Below, in pieces: positions 19,309 through 28,436 of a stretch of DNA of 64,000 nt. Location of the stretch: the NCBI RefSeq assembly GCF_000821065.1, contig NZ_CDGG01000001.1:1116001-1180000 (forward strand), read 5' to 3'. This DNA is from Oceanobacillus oncorhynchi (GTDB lineage Bacteria; Bacillota; Bacilli; Bacillales; Amphibacillaceae). The number at the start of each line of letters is the position of its first letter. Position 1 is the stretch's first letter. The notes under the pieces were generated by a model that saw only the letters and a list, made by a program, of their open reading frames with translations, searched no databases and had not been told where the DNA came from. The translations under genes and the position numbers were made by a program.

Positions 19309-19959
19309 ATGGATACTATTTTCTTTGCTATTTTTTCGATCAGTTATTTCATATTACTCCTATTAGTCATAAGGTTATTAAAGAAACCTTATGTTGAAAG
19401 CTCCATATACTTATTACCTGTTATCGCAGGTCTATTCTATGATAATACCATCCTTACTATAGGCCGTATTATTGGTGAAGGAGATTTCTTAGAAAACCTA
19501 AATATTGCAAGGTATTGGATACATGCTTTCTTTACGCCATTGCTTGTATTATTCGCTTGGAAAACACTTGAGCAAGCAAACATGCAATGGGCAAGAAAGA
19601 CTTCTATCCGAATTTTGGCTATAGGTTTAACTGCATTACTCGTGTTTTTGGAATTATTTACTGAAGTATTTAATCTTAACATCGAAGCAAAATGGGAATT
19701 TGGAGTGCTGAGTTATAGGAGCTTAGATCCTTCAAGCGGTCCCCCATTCATGATATTGGTTGTCTCATTCGTATTAGTTGTAGTTTCTATCCTCATATGG
19801 ATTAAACAGAAATGGGCTTGTTTTTTTATTGGCTCTTTATTAATGATAATTGGAAGTGCTATTCAGTGGCCTATAAAGAGCGGTGCTATTACCAATCTTT
19901 TTGAGTTGATATTAATCATTTCATTACTTGGAACAGCTTACTTTCAGAGGAAAACTTAA
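19309..19959 (+). CDS. Polytopic membrane protein of unknown function
   Basis: I do not recognise this 216-residue protein. It has about six or seven hydrophobic helices, the first starting at residue 5, with polar loops such as RKTS and LDPSSGPP. No transporter or enzyme signature was seen. It has its own promoter and a terminator, lies right after the intron fragment, and is probably an accessory gene. Confidence 0.6.
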   Translation: MDTIFFAIFSISYFILLLLVIRLLKKPYVESSIYLLPVIAGLFYDNTILTIGRIIGEGDFLENLNIARYWIHAFFTPLLVLFAWKTLEQANMQWARKTSIRILAIGLTALLVFLELFTEVFNLNIEAKWEFGVLSYRSLDPSSGPPFMILVVSFVLVVVSILIWIKQKWACFFIGSLLMIIGSAIQWPIKSGAITNLFELILIISLLGTAYFQRKT

Positions 19960-20033
19960 CTCAATATATAGACGGCTTTATTAAAGTCAATTTTATAAAC
20001 ATGAGTTTAAATAATGGAAGCATTTTTAAAGAA

Positions 20034-20090
20034 GGAGGTAGCAACAGTTCTTCACAAATAAACGGTGTGCTACCTCCTCATTTTTCATTT
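20034..20090. terminator. Bidirectional terminator
   Basis: GGAGGTAGCA (20034-20043) pairs perfectly with TGCTACCTCC (20068-20077). A T-rich tail follows on the plus strand and an A-rich stretch precedes it, so it can serve both convergent genes. Confidence 0.75.
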
Positions 20091-20104
20091 AGCTAAATTA
20101 AGAA

Positions 20105-20836
20105 TCATAACTGCTCTAGCCAATTAATGATTTTTTCAATGACCAAATCCTGCTGTTTCTTCGGAGATATAGATGCATCTAAATCATTTTTTTGCTCACC
20201 ATACATACCAAATTGCGCATGATTTCCACCTTTAATTTCAAAGTACTCAGTTGATTTCGGATTATAGATACGATTTTTTTCGATTTTATTCAAGGTACTT
20301 AATCCATCAAATTCTGCATAGATAGAAAGAGAAGGAATAGTTAGCTCTGATAAATTATTGCTATCGTTTGTATACGATCCCAGAAAGAATAATCCATCAA
20401 CGTTGTCAGGATTTTTTTTTGTATAAGCCGCTGCCATTGATCCACCTAATGAATGTCCGCCAATATACCAAGTTGTAATTGATTCATCAAGTTGCATGAC
20501 TTCATCCGCTCTATCTATCCCGAATATGGCAAAATTTAATGGCATTGATGGTATGAACACATTATAGCCTTCGTTTGCTAGTTGTTCCGCGAGATAGCTA
20601 TATGCCAGTGTTTCTACTTTAGCACCAGGATATAATATAATTCCAACTTTGGATGGTTCTTCTGGTGTAAAAACATAAGTAGAGCCTTCCTCATTATTAG
20701 TTACCTCGGAAAGATTAACAAGCTCTTTAAGTTCATTAGTAGGCTTATATGTGATTTGTGACCAGATAAAAAAACATATAGCTGCTAGAGAGACTAGTCC
20801 TCCAACGATTAACATAGTTCTTTTGAAAATTTTCAA
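20105..20836 (-). CDS. Membrane-anchored or secreted alpha/beta hydrolase
   Basis: A 243-residue hydrolase with an N-terminal hydrophobic segment (about 8-27) that should anchor it outside the membrane. The nucleophile elbow GHSLGG, an acid in YAEFDGLS and a histidine in GGNHAQFG form a plausible Ser-Asp-His triad. It resembles the dienelactone-hydrolase-like alpha/beta family (PF12695). The start is TTG with AAGGAG upstream. Substrate unknown; nothing links it to its neighbours. Confidence 0.75.
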   Translation of the reverse strand: MKIFKRTMLIVGGLVSLAAICFFIWSQITYKPTNELKELVNLSEVTNNEEGSTYVFTPEEPSKVGIILYPGAKVETLAYSYLAEQLANEGYNVFIPSMPLNFAIFGIDRADEVMQLDESITTWYIGGHSLGGSMAAAYTKKNPDNVDGLFFLGSYTNDSNNLSELTIPSLSIYAEFDGLSTLNKIEKNRIYNPKSTEYFEIKGGNHAQFGMYGEQKNDLDASISPKKQQDLVIEKIINWLEQL

Positions 20837-21047
20837 AGAAAAATCTCCTTCATTTTAACTCATCCATTATAAAAGTATATAACGTTTAAAATCCAAAATG
20901 CTTATTATTCCTTGTAAATCTTATCATATTATTGTTACGTATACTATTCCATATGTATCTTTTGTTAATTATTTGACTACTTCTAAGTTCTGATTTAATA
21001 ATACTTGATAAGTAGGCTTACGTGCTTATCTTGAAAGGGGTAACGTT

Positions 21048-21600
21048 GTTTCAAGTTTTCACCATGCCAATAACATCAAGCCCTTGGTCTTTATCTCTAT
21101 CCGAGAGGCTGGTACGTGAATCAATAATCCATCAGCACATAAGAGGCATCCACGCTTGTTTTCATGGCACGCTCAATCTTACCAGGTATTTGTTCGGCTG
21201 TAGTTTGAAGTGCTTCTACTCTGCGTTTATAGCCTGAACTACGCTTGTCAATCTTTGATGAAATGTCGTTAATTTGGCTTTTCTTCGAGCTTAATAAAGA
21301 AAAGTCTACTGGAATGAAAGTGGCGCCATCGGGCCACCCAAGAGTAAGCATGCGAAATCCTTTATAAAAGCGCATTTTTTGGGATGAATGGTTAAAATAG
21401 CGAGCCAATAATTCAACCAATTTACTGTGGTTACGGTTATGCGAACAATCGTCTACAATCAATGTTTTCGGCCAATTATGATCGGTTAAGTTTGTTAACT
21501 TTTTGATGGTATGATTGCTCAGGTACAATAAAAATCTTCTCCCGGCAAAGGTGGACTTGTTTAAAAGTCGATAAACCGTATTCTTTATTTCATTTGTCAA
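21048..21600 (-). pseudogene. IS4-family transposase fragment, frameshifted
   Basis: The minus strand encodes IS4-type patterns: STFAGRRFLLYLS, IVDDCSHNRNHSKLVELLAR, GFRMLTLGWPDGATFIPVDFSLLSS and a run ending ASYVLMD. A stop follows, but after a shift the sequence continues (DSRTSLSDRDKDQGLDVIGMVK), giving the expected DS...GLDVIGMVK pattern of this family. Both the N-terminal start and the C-terminal half with the last catalytic residue are missing, and no terminal inverted repeats were found. Confidence 0.75.
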
Positions 21601-21795
21601 TGGCCGTAATGGAACAGATATAAGCTTTACAGCTAATTAATTTGAACGTTGTTTCTAGCTGCGAAAGTTGAGTAATAAAGAAAAAATAATAATCGAAATG
21701 CAGTTCTTTATCTGACCTTTGTCTGAATCTGCAACAGTTTTCTATATAAATATGCCCTGTTAAACTATAATTCATTAAAAAAATTAAAAAAAAGC
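21601..21795. other. AT-rich spacer between IS remnant and catabolic cluster
   Basis: No coding signal was seen on either strand. The stretch is probably degenerate insertion-sequence or boundary DNA. Confidence 0.3.
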
Positions 21796-21825
21796 TTGCA
21801 TTTTTGAATACGTTTCCAATATAAT
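21796..21825 (+). promoter_or_regulatory. Promoter of the catabolic cluster with cre-like site
   Basis: TTGCAT (21796-21801) and TATAAT (21820-21825) are 18 bases apart. Between them TGAATACGTTTCCA (21805-21818) resembles the CcpA cre consensus with two mismatches around an intact CG core. Binding there would block transcription under catabolite repression. Confidence 0.6.
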
Positions 21826-21841
21826 ATGTTTAAAGATAGTG

Positions 21842-21857
21842 ATGTTTTTTAAAACAT
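21842..21857. promoter_or_regulatory. Palindrome downstream of the cluster promoter
   Basis: ATGTTTT-TT-AAAACAT has perfect 7-base arms and lies just after the expected transcription start. It is a candidate operator for the GntR-family regulator encoded at 28.4 kb. GATGTT half-sites flank it. Confidence 0.45.
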
Positions 21858-21980
21858 AATGATGTTAACTAGGGGGTAGATTTAAATTTGAGTAATTAAA
21901 AATGGATAACAAATAAAACAGTCGAGGGGCAGGACGTTTAAAAATACGAAATAACGTGTTATCTAAAAGGAGGAGCAAGG

Positions 21981-23747
21981 ATGGGGAGTATTGCATTTAC
22001 ATTAATAACATGTGCTTTCTTTATGGGACTGGTGGCTTGGTATTCTTATCATAAAACAAAGAATACAGTAAGTGATTCAACAGGTTATTTTTTAGCTGGC
22101 AGAGGATTGACCGGCGGGTTTATAGCCGGATCATTAATTTTAACAAACCTATCTGCCGAACAATTAATTGGTTTAAATGGACAAGGATATAGTGCAAACT
22201 TATCAAATATGGCCTGGGAAGTTACAGCTGGATTCTCTGTTATTATGCTGGCTCTTGTGTTACTTCCAAGATATTTGGGCGGAGCCTTCACAACACTTCC
22301 TGGGTTTATCAATAACCGATTTGACCAGGGTACGAGATTGTTGATTGTGTTATTGTTTATGCTGGGATATGGATTGATTACAATCCCTTCTGTACTTTAT
22401 TCGGGATCTATTGCGGTATTACAATTATTCGATATACCTAATATGCTTGGGATTAGTTTTGAGCAATCGATGTGGGTAGTAGTTTGGGTTATCGGTATTA
22501 TTGGTTCTATCTATGCTATTTTTGGCGGTTTAAAAGCTGTAGCTATTTCGGATACAATCAATGGAATTGGATTATTGATTGTTGGTTTGCTTGTACCAGT
22601 TCTGGGTTTCATTGCTCTAGGTGATGGTAATTTATTCGAAGGAATGAAAACGATTACGACAGAACATCCGGAAAAAATGAATGCTATCGGATCAAGTGAT
22701 GATGGAGTTCCCTTTGGAGCTATTTTTACAGGAATGCTATTTGCTAATTTATTTTATTGGGGCACAAATCAGTATGTTATTCAAAGAACACTGGGTGCAA
22801 AAAGTTTGGCAGAAGGTCAAAAAGGAGCGTTATTTACAGGTTTCCTAAAAATTTTAGTTCCATTCTTGATGATGATTCCAGGTATTATTGCTTTCCATTT
22901 ATATGGACCGGGGTTAGAGACAATGGATCTGGCATATCCAACATTAATCAGTGATATCTTCCCTACATTTTTAAATGGATTTTTCTTAGCTGTATTATTA
23001 GGAGCTGTTTTTTCCAGCTTTAACTCCTTATTAAATAGTGCTTCTACGTTGTTTGTATATGATGTCTATAAGGTAGTTATTAACAAAGATGCCAGTGATA
23101 GAAAAATGATACGTGTCAGTCAGTGGTTTGGAACGATTTTGGCATTAATAACGTTTTTTATTTCTCCGTTGTTAATCAATGCTCCTGACGGGTTATGGAC
23201 TCTGATTCGTCAGTTTACTGGATTTTTCAATATTCCAATTATTGCAATTGTGTTAGTGGGGATTTTTTCTAAACGTGTTCCTTCCATAGCGCCGAAAGTT
23301 ACGATTATACTCCATGTAATAGCATATTATTTCTTGATTTGGGGGTTGCCAACATTCTTTAATGTGGAATTAGCTATCAACTTCATTCACATTCAAGGGT
23401 TAATGTTTGTAATTGAAGTTGCGCTTATGCTTGTGATTGGAATGGTAAAGCCTTTAGAAGAGCCATTTGTATTTAAAGTTAACGCGCAGGTTAGCATGGT
23501 TCCTTGGAAATATGCATTGCCAGTAACGATTCTGTTATTAAGTGCAATGGTATTCAGTTATATTTTATTCTCGCCAATTGGCGTGGCTTCGCCGGAAAAT
23601 ATTATCTCAGGCTGGTTCTGGCCGGCAACGATTGCTCTTATCGTTGTAACGATCATTCTTTATCTTATTGCACTTAAATCGTGGAATAAAAAATATGCAG
23701 ACAAACTGTTAAGCAGTCATGAAGAGCAACTAAAGAAAGAAGCTTAG
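21981..23747 (+). CDS. Na+/solute symporter (SSS family, YidK-like)
   Basis: A 588-residue integral membrane transporter with about 14 helices. SSS signatures include GYFLAGRGLTGGFIAGSLILTNLSAEQLIGLNGQ at 35-70 and the sodium-site region GAVFSSFNSLLNSAST near 350. It resembles YidK-type sugar symporters and would import the cluster's substrate without phosphorylating it. AGGAGG precedes the ATG. It is the first gene of the cluster, behind a promoter with a cre-like site. Only the substrate is unknown. Confidence 0.88.
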   Translation: MGSIAFTLITCAFFMGLVAWYSYHKTKNTVSDSTGYFLAGRGLTGGFIAGSLILTNLSAEQLIGLNGQGYSANLSNMAWEVTAGFSVIMLALVLLPRYLGGAFTTLPGFINNRFDQGTRLLIVLLFMLGYGLITIPSVLYSGSIAVLQLFDIPNMLGISFEQSMWVVVWVIGIIGSIYAIFGGLKAVAISDTINGIGLLIVGLLVPVLGFIALGDGNLFEGMKTITTEHPEKMNAIGSSDDGVPFGAIFTGMLFANLFYWGTNQYVIQRTLGAKSLAEGQKGALFTGFLKILVPFLMMIPGIIAFHLYGPGLETMDLAYPTLISDIFPTFLNGFFLAVLLGAVFSSFNSLLNSASTLFVYDVYKVVINKDASDRKMIRVSQWFGTILALITFFISPLLINAPDGLWTLIRQFTGFFNIPIIAIVLVGIFSKRVPSIAPKVTIILHVIAYYFLIWGLPTFFNVELAINFIHIQGLMFVIEVALMLVIGMVKPLEEPFVFKVNAQVSMVPWKYALPVTILLLSAMVFSYILFSPIGVASPENIISGWFWPATIALIVVTIILYLIALKSWNKKYADKLLSSHEEQLKKEA

Positions 23748-23771
23748 CATTATATATGAGGGAGGTAGAGG

Positions 23772-24449
23772 ATGAATAATCTACTAAAGAAATTGCAAGA
23801 AAATAATTCAAATAAGACGATTCACTCTATTACAGCGGATAAATTTAAAAAATATGGCAGGATTCTAACGGGATTTGATTGGAGCGAATGGAATGAAACC
23901 ATGAAGCAGATAGAGATTCCTCAGGATGTAAATCAATATATTGCTTCTGATACAGCTTTAGAAAAAGCAAAGCTGACAGAAAAAATCCAAACAACCCTGT
24001 TTGGAGGAATGGAGATACAGGTTGGATATTGTAATGGTCCCAATAGTCATTTGAATGGGTTAGAATATCATAAAGGCAGTGAAATCAACATTGCTGTTAC
24101 CGATTTAATTCTTATTTTAGGACACACCGGAGATATTCACAAAAATAAGTATAAAACGGAAAATCTGGATATTTTCTATTTGCCTAAAGGAACAATGATA
24201 GAAATTTATCAGACTACATTGCATTTTGCACCTTGTAAAGTGAATGAGGAAGGTTTTAAGTGTATGGTTATCTTACCTAAAGGAACCAATGAACCTATTG
24301 ATTTCAGCAAATCAGTGATAACCGAAGAGGACAAACTGCTATTTATGAAAAATAAATGGCTGCTTGCACATCCAGATAGAACACCGCTTATTTCTAAAGG
24401 TGCCTATCCTGGAATTATTGGAGAAAATTTTAAATTAGAAACGATATAA
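23772..24449 (+). CDS. DUF4867-like protein, possible sugar isomerase or mutarotase
   Basis: A 225-residue cytosolic protein matching my recollection of DUF4867. The middle carries a cupin-like beta pattern with candidate metal ligands: GLEYHKGSEINI, LILGHTGDIH and TLHFAPCKV. GGGAGGTAG precedes the ATG, 24 bases after the symporter gene. The metal-site-like His/Glu residues and the context suggest an isomerase for the imported sugar; this is inference, as I know of no proven function for certain. Confidence 0.65.
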   Translation: MNNLLKKLQENNSNKTIHSITADKFKKYGRILTGFDWSEWNETMKQIEIPQDVNQYIASDTALEKAKLTEKIQTTLFGGMEIQVGYCNGPNSHLNGLEYHKGSEINIAVTDLILILGHTGDIHKNKYKTENLDIFYLPKGTMIEIYQTTLHFAPCKVNEEGFKCMVILPKGTNEPIDFSKSVITEEDKLLFMKNKWLLAHPDRTPLISKGAYPGIIGENFKLETI

Positions 24450-24480
24450 GATTTACTAAATTTAAAGGAGAGATGGAGAA

Positions 24481-25710
24481 ATGACAGTAGAAAGACAGGA
24501 ATTAGATATTTTAGCGGGTTTCGATAAATCAAAATTTGATTATTTACCAGGGGAAGATCGTTATCTGACCGTAGAGAATCAGCCTAAATTAAAATTCAAT
24601 TTAATAGGTACAGGGAATATTGGGCAGGAACATATGAAAGTAACCATACTGGAAGGCCGGGCAACCATTAATGGATTATATGATCCAAATGAAAAAAGTA
24701 TTGAGCAGGCGAAAGACGTATTTGTTAATGAATTGCAGGCTGGAGATATAAACGTATTTGAATCGTTAGAAGAAGCATGTAATGATCCGGAAGCGGATGC
24801 ATTGTTAATCTGTACGCCAAACTATACGCATATAGATGTTGTGCGGGTAGCGGCGAAATCGAAAAAACATATTTTTTTAGAAAAACCAATGACCACAAAT
24901 CTGGAAGATGCATACGAAATCATGGAGATTGCTAAAGATTACCCAAGTATTTTTCAAATAGGTTTGCAATACCGTTATAAACCAATCTATGTAGAAGCAA
25001 TTCATGAAGCACTGGAAAGAAAATCAGTTGGTGACATTAAAACGATTTCCATTATGGAGCATCGTGTACCTTTCCTTGATAAAGTAGGGCAATGGAATAA
25101 ATTCTCCGAAAAATCAGGGGGAACATTTGTAGAGAAATGCTGTCATTACTTCGATTTATTTAATTTATTTGCGCAATCGAAGCCTGTAGAAGTATATGCA
25201 ACAGGAAGCCAGGCAGTAAACTTTCAAACCTTCCAATATGAGGGGGAAAGTTCAGATATTATTGATAGCGGCTTTGTCATTGTAAAATATGAAAATGGTA
25301 TTCAATGTAATTTTAATTTATCTATGTTTTCACCTATGTTTTATGAAGAATTAGTGCTTTGTGGAAATGAAGGACGTCTGAAAGCTACTGAAACAGAACG
25401 GTTTGTACCATTAGAAGGACCAGATAACTATTTGGAGGTTATTCGTGCAGGAGGAAGTCCTTCGAAAACTTCTACGCCGGTTTATCCGACAGAGATTCAA
25501 AAAAGTGGACATGGCGGAGCAACTTATTATGAACATGTTTACTTTGTAGATAATATTTTAGGAAAAACAACTTCGACTGCCACTGTAGAGGAAGGTTTCT
25601 GGTCTATCGTTGTAGGATTGGCGGCAGAAGAATCATTAAGAACCGGTGAAAAAGTAATTATAAATGATTTTTTAGCTGCAAATCCGAAAGACACGGTGGT
25701 GAATAACTAA
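24481..25710 (+). CDS. Gfo/Idh/MocA-family NAD-dependent protein
   Basis: A 409-residue protein with an NAD-binding Rossmann fold (FNLIGTGNIGQEHM near 40), the EKP motif FLEKPMTTN near 138 and the histidine signature EKCCHYFDL near 222. The family includes sugar dehydrogenases, and also NAD-dependent glycosidases such as GH109 and the sulfoquinovosidases of GH188. Beside a kinase, an aldolase and an aldehyde dehydrogenase, it could release the free sugar from a glycoside. A plain dehydrogenase is the default alternative. AAAGGAG precedes the ATG. Confidence 0.8.
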   Translation: MTVERQELDILAGFDKSKFDYLPGEDRYLTVENQPKLKFNLIGTGNIGQEHMKVTILEGRATINGLYDPNEKSIEQAKDVFVNELQAGDINVFESLEEACNDPEADALLICTPNYTHIDVVRVAAKSKKHIFLEKPMTTNLEDAYEIMEIAKDYPSIFQIGLQYRYKPIYVEAIHEALERKSVGDIKTISIMEHRVPFLDKVGQWNKFSEKSGGTFVEKCCHYFDLFNLFAQSKPVEVYATGSQAVNFQTFQYEGESSDIIDSGFVIVKYENGIQCNFNLSMFSPMFYEELVLCGNEGRLKATETERFVPLEGPDNYLEVIRAGGSPSKTSTPVYPTEIQKSGHGGATYYEHVYFVDNILGKTTSTATVEEGFWSIVVGLAAEESLRTGEKVIINDFLAANPKDTVVNN

Positions 25711-25827
25711 GAAGAATCTGATAGAAAGAATCCTTCTATAAAGAAGGTGTTCAAAAAGCTGAGTTACTTTGAAGTTCAATTTCTAATTCAGTGTTTATAA
25801 AATGTTTTTGGAAAGAGGGGAAATTAC

Positions 25828-27267
25828 ATGGTTAATAAAATAGTATATATTCCAATTGGAAGAAAAACGTTTGATTTAAAAGCTGCTGAAGAGCAGAGGG
25901 AACAAAGCTCAAAACTCTTACGTGAATTGGCTGATACGTTAATAGAACCAAATGAGATTATTACGTCTACTGAAGATGTAATGGATTTTCTGAATACAGA
26001 GGATTTAAATGATATATCCTACGTTGTCTATCAACATGCAACTTTTGCTGATGCTGCTGCTGTGGAAGAACTGATTCAAGTAGTGAAAGCTCCGATTATA
26101 GTCTGGAGTGTCAGAGAGCCTAGTGTTGGCGGAAGATTACGGTTAAATTCTCTAACTGGAGGAAATGCAACCAGCCATCACCTAAAAGCTGCGAAACATC
26201 CGTATGTCTTTGTATTTGGCAATGCAGGAGAATTAAGAGTCAAAGAAATATTATCGAACTATCTAAATGGGGTTCAAGAAGAAAAGGAAAGAAACGTAAA
26301 AACAATTAATACCCTGATTGAAGTAAATACGAAACAAAAATCAGAAGTAGAAAAAGTTATTAAAGATCTTCAAAATATTAAAATTGGCGTTTTTGGAGAT
26401 CATCCACCAGGATTCTTTTTCTCTGGTACAAATGAAGAAAAACTTGGAGAACAGCTGGGGGTTTCGGTGAAATTTTTTGATTTAAATGAAGCGTTTGAGA
26501 AATGTGTGGAGCTCCCGAAGGAAAAATGGATTGGAGCCATTGAGAGAGCTGAGAAGCAGGTGATTGGATTAAACAGATCTGATGAAACAGTAGAACGATT
26601 TGCACAATTCACCACCTATGTCAAAGAGCAAATTGATCAAGAGGAACTTACAGGAACAGCAGTACGTTGTTACCCGGAATTTTTCAATAAATTAGGTGCT
26701 GCAGCCTGCTCAACACTATCACAATTTACTGAAGACGGTATCGTTTCAGCTTGTGAATCGGATATTCATGGGGCTATCTCGATGTCAATTCTGCAGCAGC
26801 TGTCAGGAGGAAGTGCTCCTTATTTAGGAGATATGGTACATGTTAATGAAGAAAGCAATTCTGTGGTATTTTGGCATTGCGGGGCAGGTGCATATTCTTT
26901 AGCAAATCCAAAAACTGGAGCACGTCCCGGGGTCCATCCAAATAGAAAACTGGGATTTACCATGGAATTTGGTTTAAAACCGGGAAAAGTAACTATTTTC
27001 AGAGTAAGCTATACACCGGAAGGATACCGCATGCTTATCATGTCAGGAGAAGCATTGGATACACCGCAGCGTTTTAATGGAACCTCTGTAGAAGTAGAAT
27101 TGGGAACAAACGTAACAGATACGCTTTATGATTTAATGGATGAAGGATTTGAACCACATTACGCCCTTGTATATGCAGATATAACGGATGAATTAATCGA
27201 GTTGGGCAAACAGCTGAATATTGAAACTGTGGTATATAACAGTCGTTCGGAAGAAGTTCTTTCATGA
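25828..27267 (+). CDS. L-fucose/L-arabinose isomerase-like protein
   Basis: A 479-residue protein with FucI/AraA-type architecture. The Mn-site signatures CESDIHGAIS (about 310-320) and FWHCGAGA (about 350) are intact. It probably interconverts an aldose and a ketose. A 117-base gap with no obvious terminator precedes it, and GAGGGG lies before the ATG. Its stop codon overlaps the next start (ATGA). With the DUF4867-like protein there are two candidate isomerases in this cluster. Confidence 0.78.
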   Translation: MVNKIVYIPIGRKTFDLKAAEEQREQSSKLLRELADTLIEPNEIITSTEDVMDFLNTEDLNDISYVVYQHATFADAAAVEELIQVVKAPIIVWSVREPSVGGRLRLNSLTGGNATSHHLKAAKHPYVFVFGNAGELRVKEILSNYLNGVQEEKERNVKTINTLIEVNTKQKSEVEKVIKDLQNIKIGVFGDHPPGFFFSGTNEEKLGEQLGVSVKFFDLNEAFEKCVELPKEKWIGAIERAEKQVIGLNRSDETVERFAQFTTYVKEQIDQEELTGTAVRCYPEFFNKLGAAACSTLSQFTEDGIVSACESDIHGAISMSILQQLSGGSAPYLGDMVHVNEESNSVVFWHCGAGAYSLANPKTGARPGVHPNRKLGFTMEFGLKPGKVTIFRVSYTPEGYRMLIMSGEALDTPQRFNGTSVEVELGTNVTDTLYDLMDEGFEPHYALVYADITDELIELGKQLNIETVVYNSRSEEVLS

Positions 27268-28436
27268 AAAAGGTTGTTATAGGACAGGCAGGCGGTCCAA
27301 CTTCTGTTATCAATGCAACATTAGCGGGTTTTGTAGAGGAAGTGATGGATGAATACAACCTTACCTTTTTACAAAACGGCTACGAAGGCCTGGTTTACGG
27401 AAATTTTTTGGATGGAACAGATGAAATAAACAGCTGGATTGTAGAAAACAAACATGTGCCGGGAGCCTGCCTTGGGTCTGGACGATTTCCTTTGGAAGCT
27501 GAGCATATCGAACAATGTGTTCAGCAATTAAGAAACATACAGGCAGATGCGCTTGTCGTAATCGGTGGTAACGGCACAATGGAAGCTTTAAGTAAAATTG
27601 AACAGGAAGCGGCAAATACAGGGTATGAATTACAAGTTATCGGGTTACCGAAAACAGTGGATAATGATTTGGGAGGAACGGATCATGCGCCGGGTTTTGG
27701 CAGTGCGGTAAGGTATGTTGCTCAATCAACCTTAGATATCAGCAGAGATCTTTATTCCATGAGAAATTTTGAACAGGTCCGAATCTTAGAAACGATGGGT
27801 AGAAATGCCGGCTGGCTGGCGCTGGCTACTGGATTTCTTCGCAGATATGAAGAGGACGGTCCGCATATCATCTTAATTCCGGAAAGACCTGTAAAAAAAG
27901 AAATATTCTTAAAAGAAGTTGATAAAATAATTCAGAAGAATGGTTGTGCTGTAATCGTAGTGAGTGAGGGGGTGAAATGGGAAGGAGCAGATCAAATTGA
28001 GAAGGAAGTTGTTGATGGCAGAAAGATACTTGGCGGGATTTCCTCAGAAATCGAGTTTTTAATAAAAAAGGAATTAAAGATAATGGCAAGAGCAGAGCTG
28101 CTGGGGATGAACCAGCGCAGTTCTTCCATGTCTGTTTCACCAGTGGACTATAAGGAAGCATCTCAAGCTGGAATCTGTGGGGGCAAATGGTTAAGAGAAG
28201 GCAAAAATAAAATCATGGTTTCCCTACAAAGAACGAAACAATTCGACTATAATATAAATAAAATACCAGTCGATTTGAAGGAAGTAGTTCAAGAGGGAGA
28301 AAGGTTGCTGCCGGATTATTTTATTGATAATCATCAGGCATATTATGAGTGGTTGACTCCATTAATTGGAGAAGACCTTCCTTCTTATCCTTCACCGATT
28401 CCTAGGAGAGATAGTTATGTCAGGGAGCCGTTTTGA
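27264..28436 (+). CDS. PfkA-family 6-phosphofructokinase-like sugar kinase
   Basis: A 390-residue kinase of the PFK superfamily. GQAGGPTSVINAT binds nucleotide at the N-terminus. The segment corresponding to GGDGS of E. coli PFK reads GGNGT: glycine at position 104 suggests ATP use, while the Mg-binding Asp103 is Asn. PKTVDNDL carries the lysine found in PPi-type and atypical ATP-type enzymes, and the catalytic TVDND aspartates are intact. MGRNAGWLA and LGMNQRSS are the other family boxes. It would phosphorylate C1 of a 6-anionic ketohexose. It overlaps both neighbouring genes, so it is tightly coupled. Confidence 0.85.
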   Translation: MKKVVIGQAGGPTSVINATLAGFVEEVMDEYNLTFLQNGYEGLVYGNFLDGTDEINSWIVENKHVPGACLGSGRFPLEAEHIEQCVQQLRNIQADALVVIGGNGTMEALSKIEQEAANTGYELQVIGLPKTVDNDLGGTDHAPGFGSAVRYVAQSTLDISRDLYSMRNFEQVRILETMGRNAGWLALATGFLRRYEEDGPHIILIPERPVKKEIFLKEVDKIIQKNGCAVIVVSEGVKWEGADQIEKEVVDGRKILGGISSEIEFLIKKELKIMARAELLGMNQRSSSMSVSPVDYKEASQAGICGGKWLREGKNKIMVSLQRTKQFDYNINKIPVDLKEVVQEGERLLPDYFIDNHQAYYEWLTPLIGEDLPSYPSPIPRRDSYVREPF

